A DNA stretch of 12,705 nucleotides from 2-02-FULL-44-35 sp964629505 (GCA_964629505.1 CAZVQR010000018.1:1-12705); one strand, 5' to 3'; shown: positions 5,974 through 12,431, numbered from the stretch's first letter. Numbers and translations: made by a program. Notes: generated by a model from the letters alone, not told the origin.

Positions 5974-8900
5974 ATGAGTAAATTTGTCCATTTACATGTC
6001 CACAGTCATTATTCTTTGCTCCAAGCATTGCCGAAAATTCCCGATTTGATTGCCGCCGCCAAAAAAAATGAAATGCCGGCGCTGGCTTTAACTGACAACG
6101 GCAATCTTTACGGCGCCATTGAATTTTACAAGGCCTGTCAGCAAGAAAACATCAAGCCAATTATCGGCGTAGACGCTTATGTGGCGACTCGAACCCGTTT
6201 TGACAAACAAGCCGGCGTGGACAATCGGCGGGCGCGTCTGGTACTGTTCGCTAAAAATCTCGTTGGTTATAAAAATCTGATTAAGCTTATCACTTATTCC
6301 CATTTGGAAGGTTTTTATTATAAACCGAGAATTGACCATGAGCTTTTGGAAAAATATCACGAAGGACTGGTAGCGCTTTTGCCGTCTTTTTCCAGCGAGG
6401 CATCATTGGCTTTGAAAAATCGCGATAAAGAAAAAGCCGAAGCAACGGCCAACTGGTATAAAAAAATCTTTGGCGAAGATTGCTATGTGGAAATCACTCA
6501 TCACCCGGAAATTGAAAACCATCAAGAGTTGATGAAAGAAGTTGCCGCTTTGGGCAAAAAAATTGGTCTGCCACTGGCTGCCGCTCATGATATTTATTAC
6601 ATTTCGCCCGAAGACAAAAAAGCCCGCGAGACTTTGTTGTCGGTCCAGAATGGCGGCGACGGAGCAGACCGACAGGCTTTCGGCGGCGACGGTGATTTTT
6701 CATTTATTTCAGCAGCACAAGCGGCAGAATATTTTACCGATTGGCCAGAAGCGCTCGTTGGCACGAAAGCGATTGTTGAAAAATGTAATTTGGAAATTCC
6801 CTTGGGCCAATGGGTCTTTCCTGAATTTAAATTACCTAATGGCGAACTGCCGGACGAAGCCTTACAAAAAATTGTAGCGGCTGGTTTTGAAAAGCGCGGC
6901 ATCGCAAAAACTGTCGAATTAAAAGAACGAGTTGAATACGAGCTCAAAGTTATCAAGGATAAGGGCTACGCGTCATATTTTTTGGTAGTCAGCGACCTGT
7001 TGCACTTCGCCCACGAAAATAAAATCCTGACCACTATCCGCGGTTCGGTCGCCGGTTCATTGGTTACTTATTTAGCCGGCATTACCAATGTTAATCCAAT
7101 TGAATACAAATTGCCGTTTGAAAGATTTTTGAATCCCGAACGGCCGAGTGCCCCTGATATTGATATGGACTTCGCCGACAATCGCCGCGATGAAATGATT
7201 GAATACGCTAAGCAAAAATACGGCGCTGACAAAGTCGCTCAAATCGGCACCTTCGGCACAATGATGGCGCGCGGCGCGGTCCGTGATGTGGCCCGAGCGC
7301 TTGGTTTTGAATACGCGGTCGGTGATAAAATTTCCAAAATGATTCCCCTTGGTTCGCAGGGTTTTCCCATGACTTTAGCTCGGGCATTGGAAATGGTAGT
7401 GGAACTAAAAGCTCTTTACAAAAACGATAAAGACGCGCGGGAAATTATTGACTTGGCAAAAAAAATTGAAGGTTGCGCTCGTCACATTTCCGTCCACGCC
7501 GCTGGTGTGGTCATCGCGCCTCAGCCGTTGATTGAATACACGCCACTTCAGTACGACCCTAAGGGCGAAGGCCTGCCTGCCGGCAAGGCAGGCAAGATCA
7601 TTACTCAATATGATATGTACGCGGTAGAAGAAGCCGGCTTATTGAAATTTGATTTTCTCGGCATCAAAAATTTGGCGATTCTCGCCGATGCCGCCGAACG
7701 AGTGGAAAAATTGGAAGACCAGAAAATAGACATTGAAAACATTCCTCTGGACGACAAAAAAACTTTTGAGATGTTGGCCAGAGGCGAGACCGCCGGTCTA
7801 TTTCAGCTAAACGGCGACGCCATGACTAAATTTCTGATTGACCTAAAACCAACCAACATCAACGATATCAATGTGATGGTGGCGCTGTTTCGACCCGGGC
7901 CAATGAAAAATATTCCCGAATACATTGCCCGCAAACACAAACAAATGCCAGTGGTTTATCTGCACCCAAAAATGGAAAAATATTTGAAAGAATCCTACGG
8001 TATTTTGGTTTATCAGGAAGACATTATGTTCACCGCTTTGGAATTGGCTGGCTACACTTGGAAAACGGTGGATAAATTGCGCAAAGCCATCGGCAAAAAA
8101 ATTCCCAAGGAGATGGCGGAACAACACGAAATTTTCGTGGCCGGTTGCCAAAAATATTCGGCTATCAGTAAAGACCAAGCAGAAAAAATTTGGGATTTGT
8201 TTGAACCGTTTCAAGGCTATGGCTTCAACAAAGCTCACGCCGCCAGTTATGGCAAAGTCGCTTATCAAACCGCTTACTTGAAAGCTAATTTTCCGGCAAT
8301 TTATATGTCGGCCGTTCTGACGGCCGATTCCGGCGATGTGGAAAAAATCGGCGAGACGATTGCTGAATGTAAAAGAATGGGCATACCGGTTTTGCCGCCG
8401 TCAATTAATGAAAGTTTCAGCCAATTTACAGTCGTAAAAGGAGATGAAAATTACAAAATAAGATTTGGTTTAGTTACCATTAAAAATTTCGGCCAGGGCG
8501 TGTCCACGGCGATTATTGAGGAACGCAAACGCGCCGGCCGATTCAAATCACTCGGCGATTTCCTAAAGCGAGTGCAAGATAAAAATTTGAATAAAAAATC
8601 GCTGGAGGCGCTGGTCAAAGCCGGGGCGTTGGATGAATTCGGCTCGCCCGTGGGCGAACGCGGCGCGATGCTCGCTAACACTGAAAATTTGCTGGCCTAT
8701 AATCGCGAATGTTCGCGAACACCAGCCAGCCAGGACTCGCTTTTCGGCGCCTTTCAGGACGCCGCCATTCCCGACTTGCGTTTAGAGCCCACCCCGCCAA
8801 TTGCCGCCGCCGAAAAACTTGCCTGGGAAAAAGAATTGCTTGGTCTTTATATTTCTGGCCACCCCTTGGACAAATATCGGGAAAAATTTGAAAAAAGGGA

Positions 8901-9186
8901 GGTCAATATCCGACGGGTTAAAGAAGAATTACGAGAAGGTATGGAGGCAGTCATCGCCGGTATTATGGAAGAAGCTCGGGCAATTATCACCAAAGATAAT
9001 AATCAAATGATGTTCGCTCGTCTCGCTGATTTTAGCGGTTCAATTGAAGTGGTAATTTTCCCACGAATTTTCAACGACTATAAAAAAATCTTGGTAGCGG
9101 ATAAATTGCTCGCCATCAAAGGCCGCATCTCCAACCGCAACGGCGTCATCTCCCTCATCGCCGAGAAAATTAAGGAACTAAATTAA
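5974..9186 (+). CDS. dnaE: DNA polymerase III subunit alpha
   Basis: A 1070-residue C-family replicative polymerase, slightly shorter than E. coli DnaE. The N-terminal PHP domain (1-215) begins FVHLHVHSHYSLL. One late PHP ligand position appears to be Tyr208 (HDIYY) rather than His, so built-in exonuclease activity is doubtful. The palm has PDIDMDF (394-400; Asp397 and Asp399) and a third catalytic Asp at 560 in LLKFDFLGI. Other landmarks are FRPGPM (639-644), the helix-hairpin-helix region (about 830-890), a clamp-binding motif QDSLF (920-924), LGLYISGHPLD (956-966) and a C-terminal OB fold (about 990-1060). Residues 533-540 (GLPAGKAG) are an extra loop encoded by a palindromic element. The ATG is 6 nt from a -10 element. 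It diverges from lemA and stands alone. Confidence 0.97.
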   Translation: MSKFVHLHVHSHYSLLQALPKIPDLIAAAKKNEMPALALTDNGNLYGAIEFYKACQQENIKPIIGVDAYVATRTRFDKQAGVDNRRARLVLFAKNLVGYKNLIKLITYSHLEGFYYKPRIDHELLEKYHEGLVALLPSFSSEASLALKNRDKEKAEATANWYKKIFGEDCYVEITHHPEIENHQELMKEVAALGKKIGLPLAAAHDIYYISPEDKKARETLLSVQNGGDGADRQAFGGDGDFSFISAAQAAEYFTDWPEALVGTKAIVEKCNLEIPLGQWVFPEFKLPNGELPDEALQKIVAAGFEKRGIAKTVELKERVEYELKVIKDKGYASYFLVVSDLLHFAHENKILTTIRGSVAGSLVTYLAGITNVNPIEYKLPFERFLNPERPSAPDIDMDFADNRRDEMIEYAKQKYGADKVAQIGTFGTMMARGAVRDVARALGFEYAVGDKISKMIPLGSQGFPMTLARALEMVVELKALYKNDKDAREIIDLAKKIEGCARHISVHAAGVVIAPQPLIEYTPLQYDPKGEGLPAGKAGKIITQYDMYAVEEAGLLKFDFLGIKNLAILADAAERVEKLEDQKIDIENIPLDDKKTFEMLARGETAGLFQLNGDAMTKFLIDLKPTNINDINVMVALFRPGPMKNIPEYIARKHKQMPVVYLHPKMEKYLKESYGILVYQEDIMFTALELAGYTWKTVDKLRKAIGKKIPKEMAEQHEIFVAGCQKYSAISKDQAEKIWDLFEPFQGYGFNKAHAASYGKVAYQTAYLKANFPAIYMSAVLTADSGDVEKIGETIAECKRMGIPVLPPSINESFSQFTVVKGDENYKIRFGLVTIKNFGQGVSTAIIEERKRAGRFKSLGDFLKRVQDKNLNKKSLEALVKAGALDEFGSPVGERGAMLANTENLLAYNRECSRTPASQDSLFGAFQDAAIPDLRLEPTPPIAAAEKLAWEKELLGLYISGHPLDKYREKFEKREVNIRRVKEELREGMEAVIAGIMEEARAIITKDNNQMMFARLADFSGSIEVVIFPRIFNDYKKILVADKLLAIKGRISNRNGVISLIAEKIKELN
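7570..7593. repeat. 24-nt palindromic element inserted in frame in dnaE
   Basis: Eight codons (Gly-Leu-Pro-Ala-Gly-Lys-Ala-Gly) form a GC-rich inverted repeat: arms GCCTGCCT (7571-7578) and AGGCAGGC (7586-7593) around GCCGGCA, and the core TGCCGGCA is itself a palindrome. In E. coli DnaE the matching segment runs directly from a DEEG loop to VTQFD; removing these 8 codons here leaves DPKGEK followed by IITQYD, close to that spacing. The reverse strand would read CLAGRQA, a peptide I recall recurring in predicted CPR proteins. That recollection cannot be tested here. Confidence 0.75.
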
Positions 9187-9272
9187 AATAGTTGAGTAGT
9201 TGGACTAACTACGAAATATCACCACTTAGCAAATAGCCACCATGGTAGCTATTTCCTGTTTGCAGAAAAAAC
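9187..9272. other. dnaE 3' spacer with two small hairpins
   Basis: After the dnaE stop there is a 6-bp hairpin, GTAGTT/AACTAC with loop GGACT (9196-9212). A second, AAATAGC/GCTATTT (9231-9254), has a mismatch near its tip and encloses CCATGG. Neither is followed by a strong T-run, so they are weak candidates for the dnaE terminator. No open reading frame of note was seen in this stretch. Confidence 0.35.
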
Positions 9273-9301
9273 TTGACTTAAAAACTCGCCTATGATATGT
9301 T
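9273..9301 (+). promoter_or_regulatory. sigma70-like promoter of the orphan small gene
   Basis: TTGACT at 9273-9278 matches the -35 consensus at five of six positions. TATGTT at 9296-9301 matches the -10 at four of six, with an ideal 17-nt spacer. Initiation near 9308 would leave a leader of roughly 57 nt before the ATG at 9365. This is the best -35/-10 pair noticed in the window. An alternative -10 (TATGAT, 9291-9296) would give a 12-nt spacer and is less likely. Confidence 0.6.
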
Positions 9302-9351
9302 TTTGCCAGAATCCGCCCGATAAATAAAACTTAATTCAAACAACCAACAAC

Positions 9352-9359
9352 AGAAAGGA
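9352..9359 (+). promoter_or_regulatory. strong Shine-Dalgarno of the small gene
   Basis: AGAAAGGA ends 5 nt before the ATG at 9365, a good match to the anti-SD of 16S rRNA at a suitable distance. It fixes the start codon. It is the only convincing Shine-Dalgarno in the window. Confidence 0.8.
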
Positions 9360-9364
9360 ATGTT

Positions 9365-9574
9365 ATGAAAAGGTGGAGAAAAGAATATCAAATTTTGATG
9401 AGTTTTCGTCTTTCCGGTGAGCAAAGTGGTTATCACCTAAGGATTATTGATGATTTTAAGCTTAAAGGTCGTAAGGACATGAAAGCTTACCTCGACTGTG
9501 TCGAAAAGGAACTTTGTCAAGAGTGTCCGGGAGCCAGCATTCTTATCGGACCAATGGTAGTTCTCAAAGTGTGA
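9365..9574 (+). CDS. orphan 69-residue protein with a CxxC motif, function unknown
   Basis: I do not recognise this protein. It starts with a basic stretch (MKRWRKEYQ). Two strand-like segments follow (ILMSFRLSG, 10-18; YHLRIIDDF, 23-31), then an amphipathic helix candidate (about 37-52) and a hydrophobic final strand (ASILIGPMVVLKV, 57-69). Cysteines 45, 51 and 54 include a C51-x-x-C54 pair, which could bind metal or form a disulfide. There is no signal peptide or clear membrane helix. Reality as a gene is supported by its own -35/-10 promoter, a strong Shine-Dalgarno, and a perfect terminator 18 nt after the stop. It is the only complete single-gene unit of this kind here, lying between dnaE and convergent mpg. 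The coding role is well supported; the function is open. Confidence 0.72.
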   Translation: MKRWRKEYQILMSFRLSGEQSGYHLRIIDDFKLKGRKDMKAYLDCVEKELCQECPGASILIGPMVVLKV

Positions 9575-9591
9575 TTTCATTTCAATGATAC

Positions 9592-9629
9592 GCCTCTTGC
9601 GGAAGTTAGCTTCCGCAAGAGGCTTTTTT
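9592..9629 (+). terminator. intrinsic terminator after the small gene
   Basis: A perfect 14-bp stem (GCCTCTTGCGGAAG, 9592-9605, with its complement at 9610-9623) has a TTAG tetraloop and six T residues directly after it. It ends plus-strand transcription of the small gene. Its T-run overlaps the last codon region of convergent mpg by 2 nt. On the minus strand no T-run follows, so it should be mainly one-directional. Confidence 0.92.
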
Positions 9630-10158
9630 ATACCAACACAAATCGATAGGGTTTGGTGGCCCATTCTTTGCCGGCGTAAGTGACACCGACCCGCGGTAAT
9701 TTTTTTATATGAAAAACTTTCTTGCCGCGCCGAAAGCGGAAGCCGCGGTCTTCAAACCAAAGCCCCGCCGATGGCTCGGCGATTTTGCCATTTAATTTTT
9801 TATCTATATTAAACGCTTTAGTGAGTTTGCCCGGGCCTTTCAAATCACCGACGCCGCGAATCAAAATCGCCGCCGGATAATCTTTTTTGCCAACCACCAC
9901 ATTGAGCATCCAATACATACCGTAGACAAAATAAACATAAAGATGGCCGGCATCACCGAACATTACCTGATTGCGCGTCGTCTTGCCGCGATAAGCGTGC
10001 GAAGCGCGGTCAACAAAACCATCGTAGACCTCTACTTCGTTAATCGGTAAAGCTAATTCCTTGCCATTTTGCGTTCTGACCAAATATTTACCAAGCAACG
10101 CCCGGCCGACTTTAAGCGCAGGTCTATCAAAAAATTTAGGTTCTAAGATAAGGCGCAT
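9628..10158 (-). CDS. 3-methyladenine (alkyladenine) DNA glycosylase, AAG/MPG family
   Basis: A compact 176-residue version of the AAG/MPG fold, which excises alkylated and deaminated purines to start base-excision repair. Key features are NEVEVYDG (40-47), with likely catalytic Glu43 and Tyr45; RASHAYRGKTTRN (51-63), with His54; the diagnostic GHLYVYFVYGMYWMLNVV (71-88); GPGKLTKAFNI (108-118); and the C-terminal RVGVTYAGKEWATKPYRF (156-173). The usual segment between the LIR strand and GPGKL is short. A GTG at 10200 would add 14 residues that resemble no family sequence and lie over a palindrome, so the ATG at 10156-10158 is preferred. No Shine-Dalgarno is visible. It is last in the minus-strand block after iscS. 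Confidence 0.92.
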   Translation of the reverse strand: MRLILEPKFFDRPALKVGRALLGKYLVRTQNGKELALPINEVEVYDGFVDRASHAYRGKTTRNQVMFGDAGHLYVYFVYGMYWMLNVVVGKKDYPAAILIRGVGDLKGPGKLTKAFNIDKKLNGKIAEPSAGLWFEDRGFRFRRGKKVFHIKKLPRVGVTYAGKEWATKPYRFVLV

Positions 10159-10179
10159 AATGTTGGCAAATTCTTTTTC

Positions 10180-10272
10180 GGCACATATCTCACGGAACAC
10201 GAAATTTTCCTACTGAAAAATTTCTCTGTCCGGCGCCAGCCGCGCCTTCCAAGCTTCCGCTCGATATGTGCC
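10180..10272. repeat. 93-nt imperfect palindrome filling the iscS-mpg spacer
   Basis: Outer arms GGCACATATC (10180-10189) and GATATGTGCC (10263-10272) pair perfectly. After a 3-by-3 internal loop, CGGAA (10193-10197) pairs with TTCCG (10255-10259). Inside lies a further 8-bp hairpin, GAAATTTT/AAAATTTC (10201-10224). The right end stops exactly at the base before the iscS stop codon. No T-run follows either arm, so it is not a standard terminator. Its size resembles the 89-nt palindrome inside iscS, but the sequence differs. It could be an intergenic mobile palindrome or an RNA processing or stability element. Confidence 0.65.
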
Positions 10273-11439
10273 TCAACGAATTTGTCTAAGGACTTTGATA
10301 GTATACGCCAAATCGCTTCTTTTAGTATCTTTGCCTAAAGAAAAGCGAATAGCGGAAGTAGCGCGACGAGAATCACCACCCAGAGCCTTGATAACATATG
10401 ATTCGCGTTCGTTTTTTAGACAAGCGCTTTTGGTGGCAACGGCGACACCGGCGGCATCCAGCTGAAGCGCCAAAAATTCCGCTTCCGTGCCTGGAAAAGA
10501 AAAATTAATGTTATTTGGCAGACGCCCCTCGTAATTGCCATTCAAAATCGCTTGAGGAATTTCGCGCGAAATTTCAGCGATGAAAAAATCGCGAAGTATT
10601 ATTAGTCGCGCTGATTCTTTTTCGCAATTTTTTTTGGCTAATTCCAACACCTCAGCTAATCCAATAATCGCTGGCACATTCTCCGTGCCAGGTCGCAAAC
10701 CACTTTCCTGTCCGCCACCAAACATTATTGGTTTCAACTTAACACCGCGACGGACAAAAAGCGCTCCGACACCAAGTGGTCCATAAATTTTATGGCCGTC
10801 AATGGTAATCAAATCAGCACCGAGCTTTTCTTTTTCACAATTCAAATAAAGCGGTGCCTGTGAAGCATCACAATGAAAAAACGGCTTTTTGCAATTCCGA
10901 AATGGCGTTGAGGGCAAGCTTTTGGCGAGGTGGGGCAAGGGCTGGTCAGCCAAAAGCTTGCCCGAGAAAGACATTTCGGAATAAATAGTTGTTAATAATT
11001 TAGAAATTTCGCGAATCGGTTGGATAACGCCGATTTCGCTATTAGCGTAACCGATGGAAACCAAAATAGTTTCCGGCCGCAAGGCATTTTCCAAATTTTT
11101 TAATTCCAAAATACCACCGCTGTTCACTGGTAGATAATCTACTTTTATCCCCCGTTTTTCCAATTCGCGAAAACATTCCAAAACCGACGAATGTTCAATG
11201 ACGGTGGTAATCGCGTGCTTACCTGCGCCAATCGCGCCGAAAATCGACAGATTGTTTGATTCTGTTCCACCTGAAGTAAAAATAATTTCTTCGGGCCGCG
11301 CGCCGAAAAACGCCGCCGTTTTTCGGCGCGCTTCGTCAAGCGTTTTTTTCGCTTTCATTCCTTCCTGATGAATAGAACTTGGATTACCGACGTCTTTCGC
11401 TGTCGTCGCCGCGTAATCCAAATATATTCGCCTTTTCAT
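10273..11439 (-). CDS. iscS: cysteine desulfurase, NifS/IscS family, with unusual deletion and insertion
   Basis: A 388-residue PLP enzyme that takes sulfur from L-cysteine for Fe-S cluster and thionucleotide synthesis. It has YLDYAATT (6-13), TSGGTESNN (55-63), IEHSSV with PLP-stacking His83, HCDASQ (189-194), PLP lysine 217 in IDGHKIYGPLG, RPGTENV (249-255) and the persulfide cysteine 340 in KSACLKNE. Two departures from E. coli IscS stand out. About 16 residues are missing between AATT and GNPSS. A 30-residue insertion (153-182) lies between IGVIQPIREISKLL and FFHCDA, coinciding to within one base with an 89-nt palindrome. The C-terminus ends soon after RFSLG, without the E. coli tail that contacts IscU. 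No iscU or iscR is adjacent. It starts 20 nt after the trpS stop, without a Shine-Dalgarno. Catalytic residues are intact, so I expect activity. Exact subfamily assignment is less sure. Confidence 0.88.
   Translation of the reverse strand: MKRRIYLDYAATTAKDVGNPSSIHQEGMKAKKTLDEARRKTAAFFGARPEEIIFTSGGTESNNLSIFGAIGAGKHAITTVIEHSSVLECFRELEKRGIKVDYLPVNSGGILELKNLENALRPETILVSIGYANSEIGVIQPIREISKLLTTIYSEMSFSGKLLADQPLPHLAKSLPSTPFRNCKKPFFHCDASQAPLYLNCEKEKLGADLITIDGHKIYGPLGVGALFVRRGVKLKPIMFGGGQESGLRPGTENVPAIIGLAEVLELAKKNCEKESARLIILRDFFIAEISREIPQAILNGNYEGRLPNNINFSFPGTEAEFLALQLDAAGVAVATKSACLKNERESYVIKALGGDSRRATSAIRFSLGKDTKRSDLAYTIKVLRQIR
10894..10982. repeat. 89-nt nested palindromic element inserted in iscS
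   Basis: Outer arms of 11 bp (ATTCCGAAATG, 10894-10904; complement 10972-10982) surround perfect inner arms of 15 bp (GGGCAAGCTTTTGGC, 10912-10926; complement 10949-10963) and a 22-nt loop. Codons 153-182 of the desulfurase occupy 10894-10983, one base more than the palindrome. Deleting them returns the IGV-to-HCDA spacing close to that of E. coli IscS (18 versus 16 residues). This strongly suggests an in-frame element insertion. Confidence 0.8.
11298..11331 (-). repeat. 15-bp perfect hairpin within the iscS coding sequence
   Basis: GCGCGCCGAAAAACG and its exact complement are separated by only four bases (11313-11316). The encoded stretch (RRKTAAFFGAR, about 38-48) has normal family length, so this is not an obvious insertion. 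In the mRNA it would form a very stable hairpin near the 5' end of the reading frame, roughly codons 37-48. Observed: the palindrome. A role in translation pausing or RNA processing is conjecture. Confidence 0.6.
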
Positions 11440-11459
11440 AAGGCAAAATTACCACATTT

Positions 11460-12431
11460 TCACAAAGAAACAACCCCAATTTTCCGCCGAACCAATTCCA
11501 TTTTTTGGGCGGCGCGAGCGCGAGCGCGAGCGCCGCCGGCTTTCAAAATTTCCCGCATGGCATTTTTATCTCTCGCCAACGCTTCCCGTTTCGCTCGTAA
11601 CGGCGCCATAAAAACCGACAAATCAGCAATCAGCGCTTCTTTGAGATGCTGATATTTTCCCCGTTTCTCTTCATAAAGCGCGTCCAGCGATTTTTGAGCG
11701 CGAAAAAGCGAATGAACAGCGTAAACATTTTTCGGCAAGCCCGAATCGGAATCGGTAATAATGGACATTACCAAACGCCGGATTTCCTCGTCACCAATGA
11801 ATAACGGAATAACATTACCGTAACTTTTGCTCATTTTCTGGCCGTCAATACCTGGCACCGTTTTCATATTTTCCAAAATCAATGCCATCGGCAGTTTAAA
11901 GGTTTGCGAAAAATCACCCACTTTAGTTTTGTCAAAAACCCGATTAAATTTTTCCGCCGTATCCCGCGCGTATTCCACATGTTGTTTTTGGTCGGCGCCA
12001 ACCGGCACCACATCGCTGTCCTGAATCAAAATATCGGCCGCCATCAGCATCGGGTAATCAAAAGTGCCCACTGATACTTCCTTGCCTTTCGCCAGCGCGT
12101 CTTTGAAAGCGTGCGCCCGTTCCAGATACGGCACCGTGGTAATACAATTAAAAATCCAAGCCAGCTCGCAAACCTCCGGCACATCCGATTGCTTGAACAG
12201 GGTGGTCTTATTCGGGTCTAAACCAATGGCGAGGTAATCCAAAGCAATGTTAAAACTATTTTCTACCAGCTCTTCAGCGTCTTGAAGTGTGGTCAAGGCG
12301 TGATAATCGGCAATAAAAATGTAGGGTTCGTATTCATCTTGTAAATCTACAAACTGCTTCATCGCGCCGAAATAATTGCCGATATGCGGCCGGCCAGTCG
12401 GTTTTACCCCTGAAAGCATAATCTTTTTCAT
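11460..12431 (-). CDS. trpS: tryptophan-tRNA ligase
   Basis: A 323-residue class I aminoacyl-tRNA synthetase that charges tRNA-Trp. Signatures are PTGRPHIGN (11-19, the HIGH motif) and KMSKS (199-203), with the TrpRS-type GADQKQHVE (145-153), the Rossmann strand IFIADYHAL (38-46) and the FDYPMLMAADIL segment (124-135). GADQKQHVE and the PTG start favour TrpRS over TyrRS. The C-terminal anticodon-binding helices follow, with an Arg-Ala repeat (301-307) encoded by a hexanucleotide repeat. The ATG overlaps the stop of the upstream helicase-nuclease gene by 4 nt (12428-12431), implying co-transcription and coupled translation. No Shine-Dalgarno is visible. iscS follows after 20 nt. Confidence 0.94.
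   Translation of the reverse strand: MKKIMLSGVKPTGRPHIGNYFGAMKQFVDLQDEYEPYIFIADYHALTTLQDAEELVENSFNIALDYLAIGLDPNKTTLFKQSDVPEVCELAWIFNCITTVPYLERAHAFKDALAKGKEVSVGTFDYPMLMAADILIQDSDVVPVGADQKQHVEYARDTAEKFNRVFDKTKVGDFSQTFKLPMALILENMKTVPGIDGQKMSKSYGNVIPLFIGDEEIRRLVMSIITDSDSGLPKNVYAVHSLFRAQKSLDALYEEKRGKYQHLKEALIADLSVFMAPLRAKREALARDKNAMREILKAGGARARARAAQKMELVRRKIGVVSL
11508..11537. repeat. GCGCGA hexanucleotide repeat with flanking inverted repeat in trpS
   Basis: Three full tandem copies of GCGCGA plus a partial fourth (11512-11533) encode alternating Ala-Arg (residues 301-307). The tract is bracketed by GGCGGCGC (11508-11515) and GCGCCGCC (11530-11537), which are reverse complements, so it can also fold as a hairpin. 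It sits on the linker before the last helix. Replication slippage could change length in frame by two residues per unit. Confidence 0.65.

Noticed and set aside
8703..8718. TCGCGAA/TTCGCGA palindrome in dnaE
   Set aside because: The stem is only 7 bp with a 2-nt gap and no length change was identified in the protein. It is too short to separate from chance.
9437..9664. 75-residue minus-strand frame opposite the small orphan gene
   Set aside because: It crosses the terminator hairpin and the end of mpg, and has no ribosome binding site. The plus-strand frame has promoter, SD and terminator.
10159..10200. GTG-initiated 14-residue extension of the DNA glycosylase
   Set aside because: It resembles no part of the AAG family, overlaps the left arm of a palindrome, and the ATG at 10158 begins the family-like sequence.
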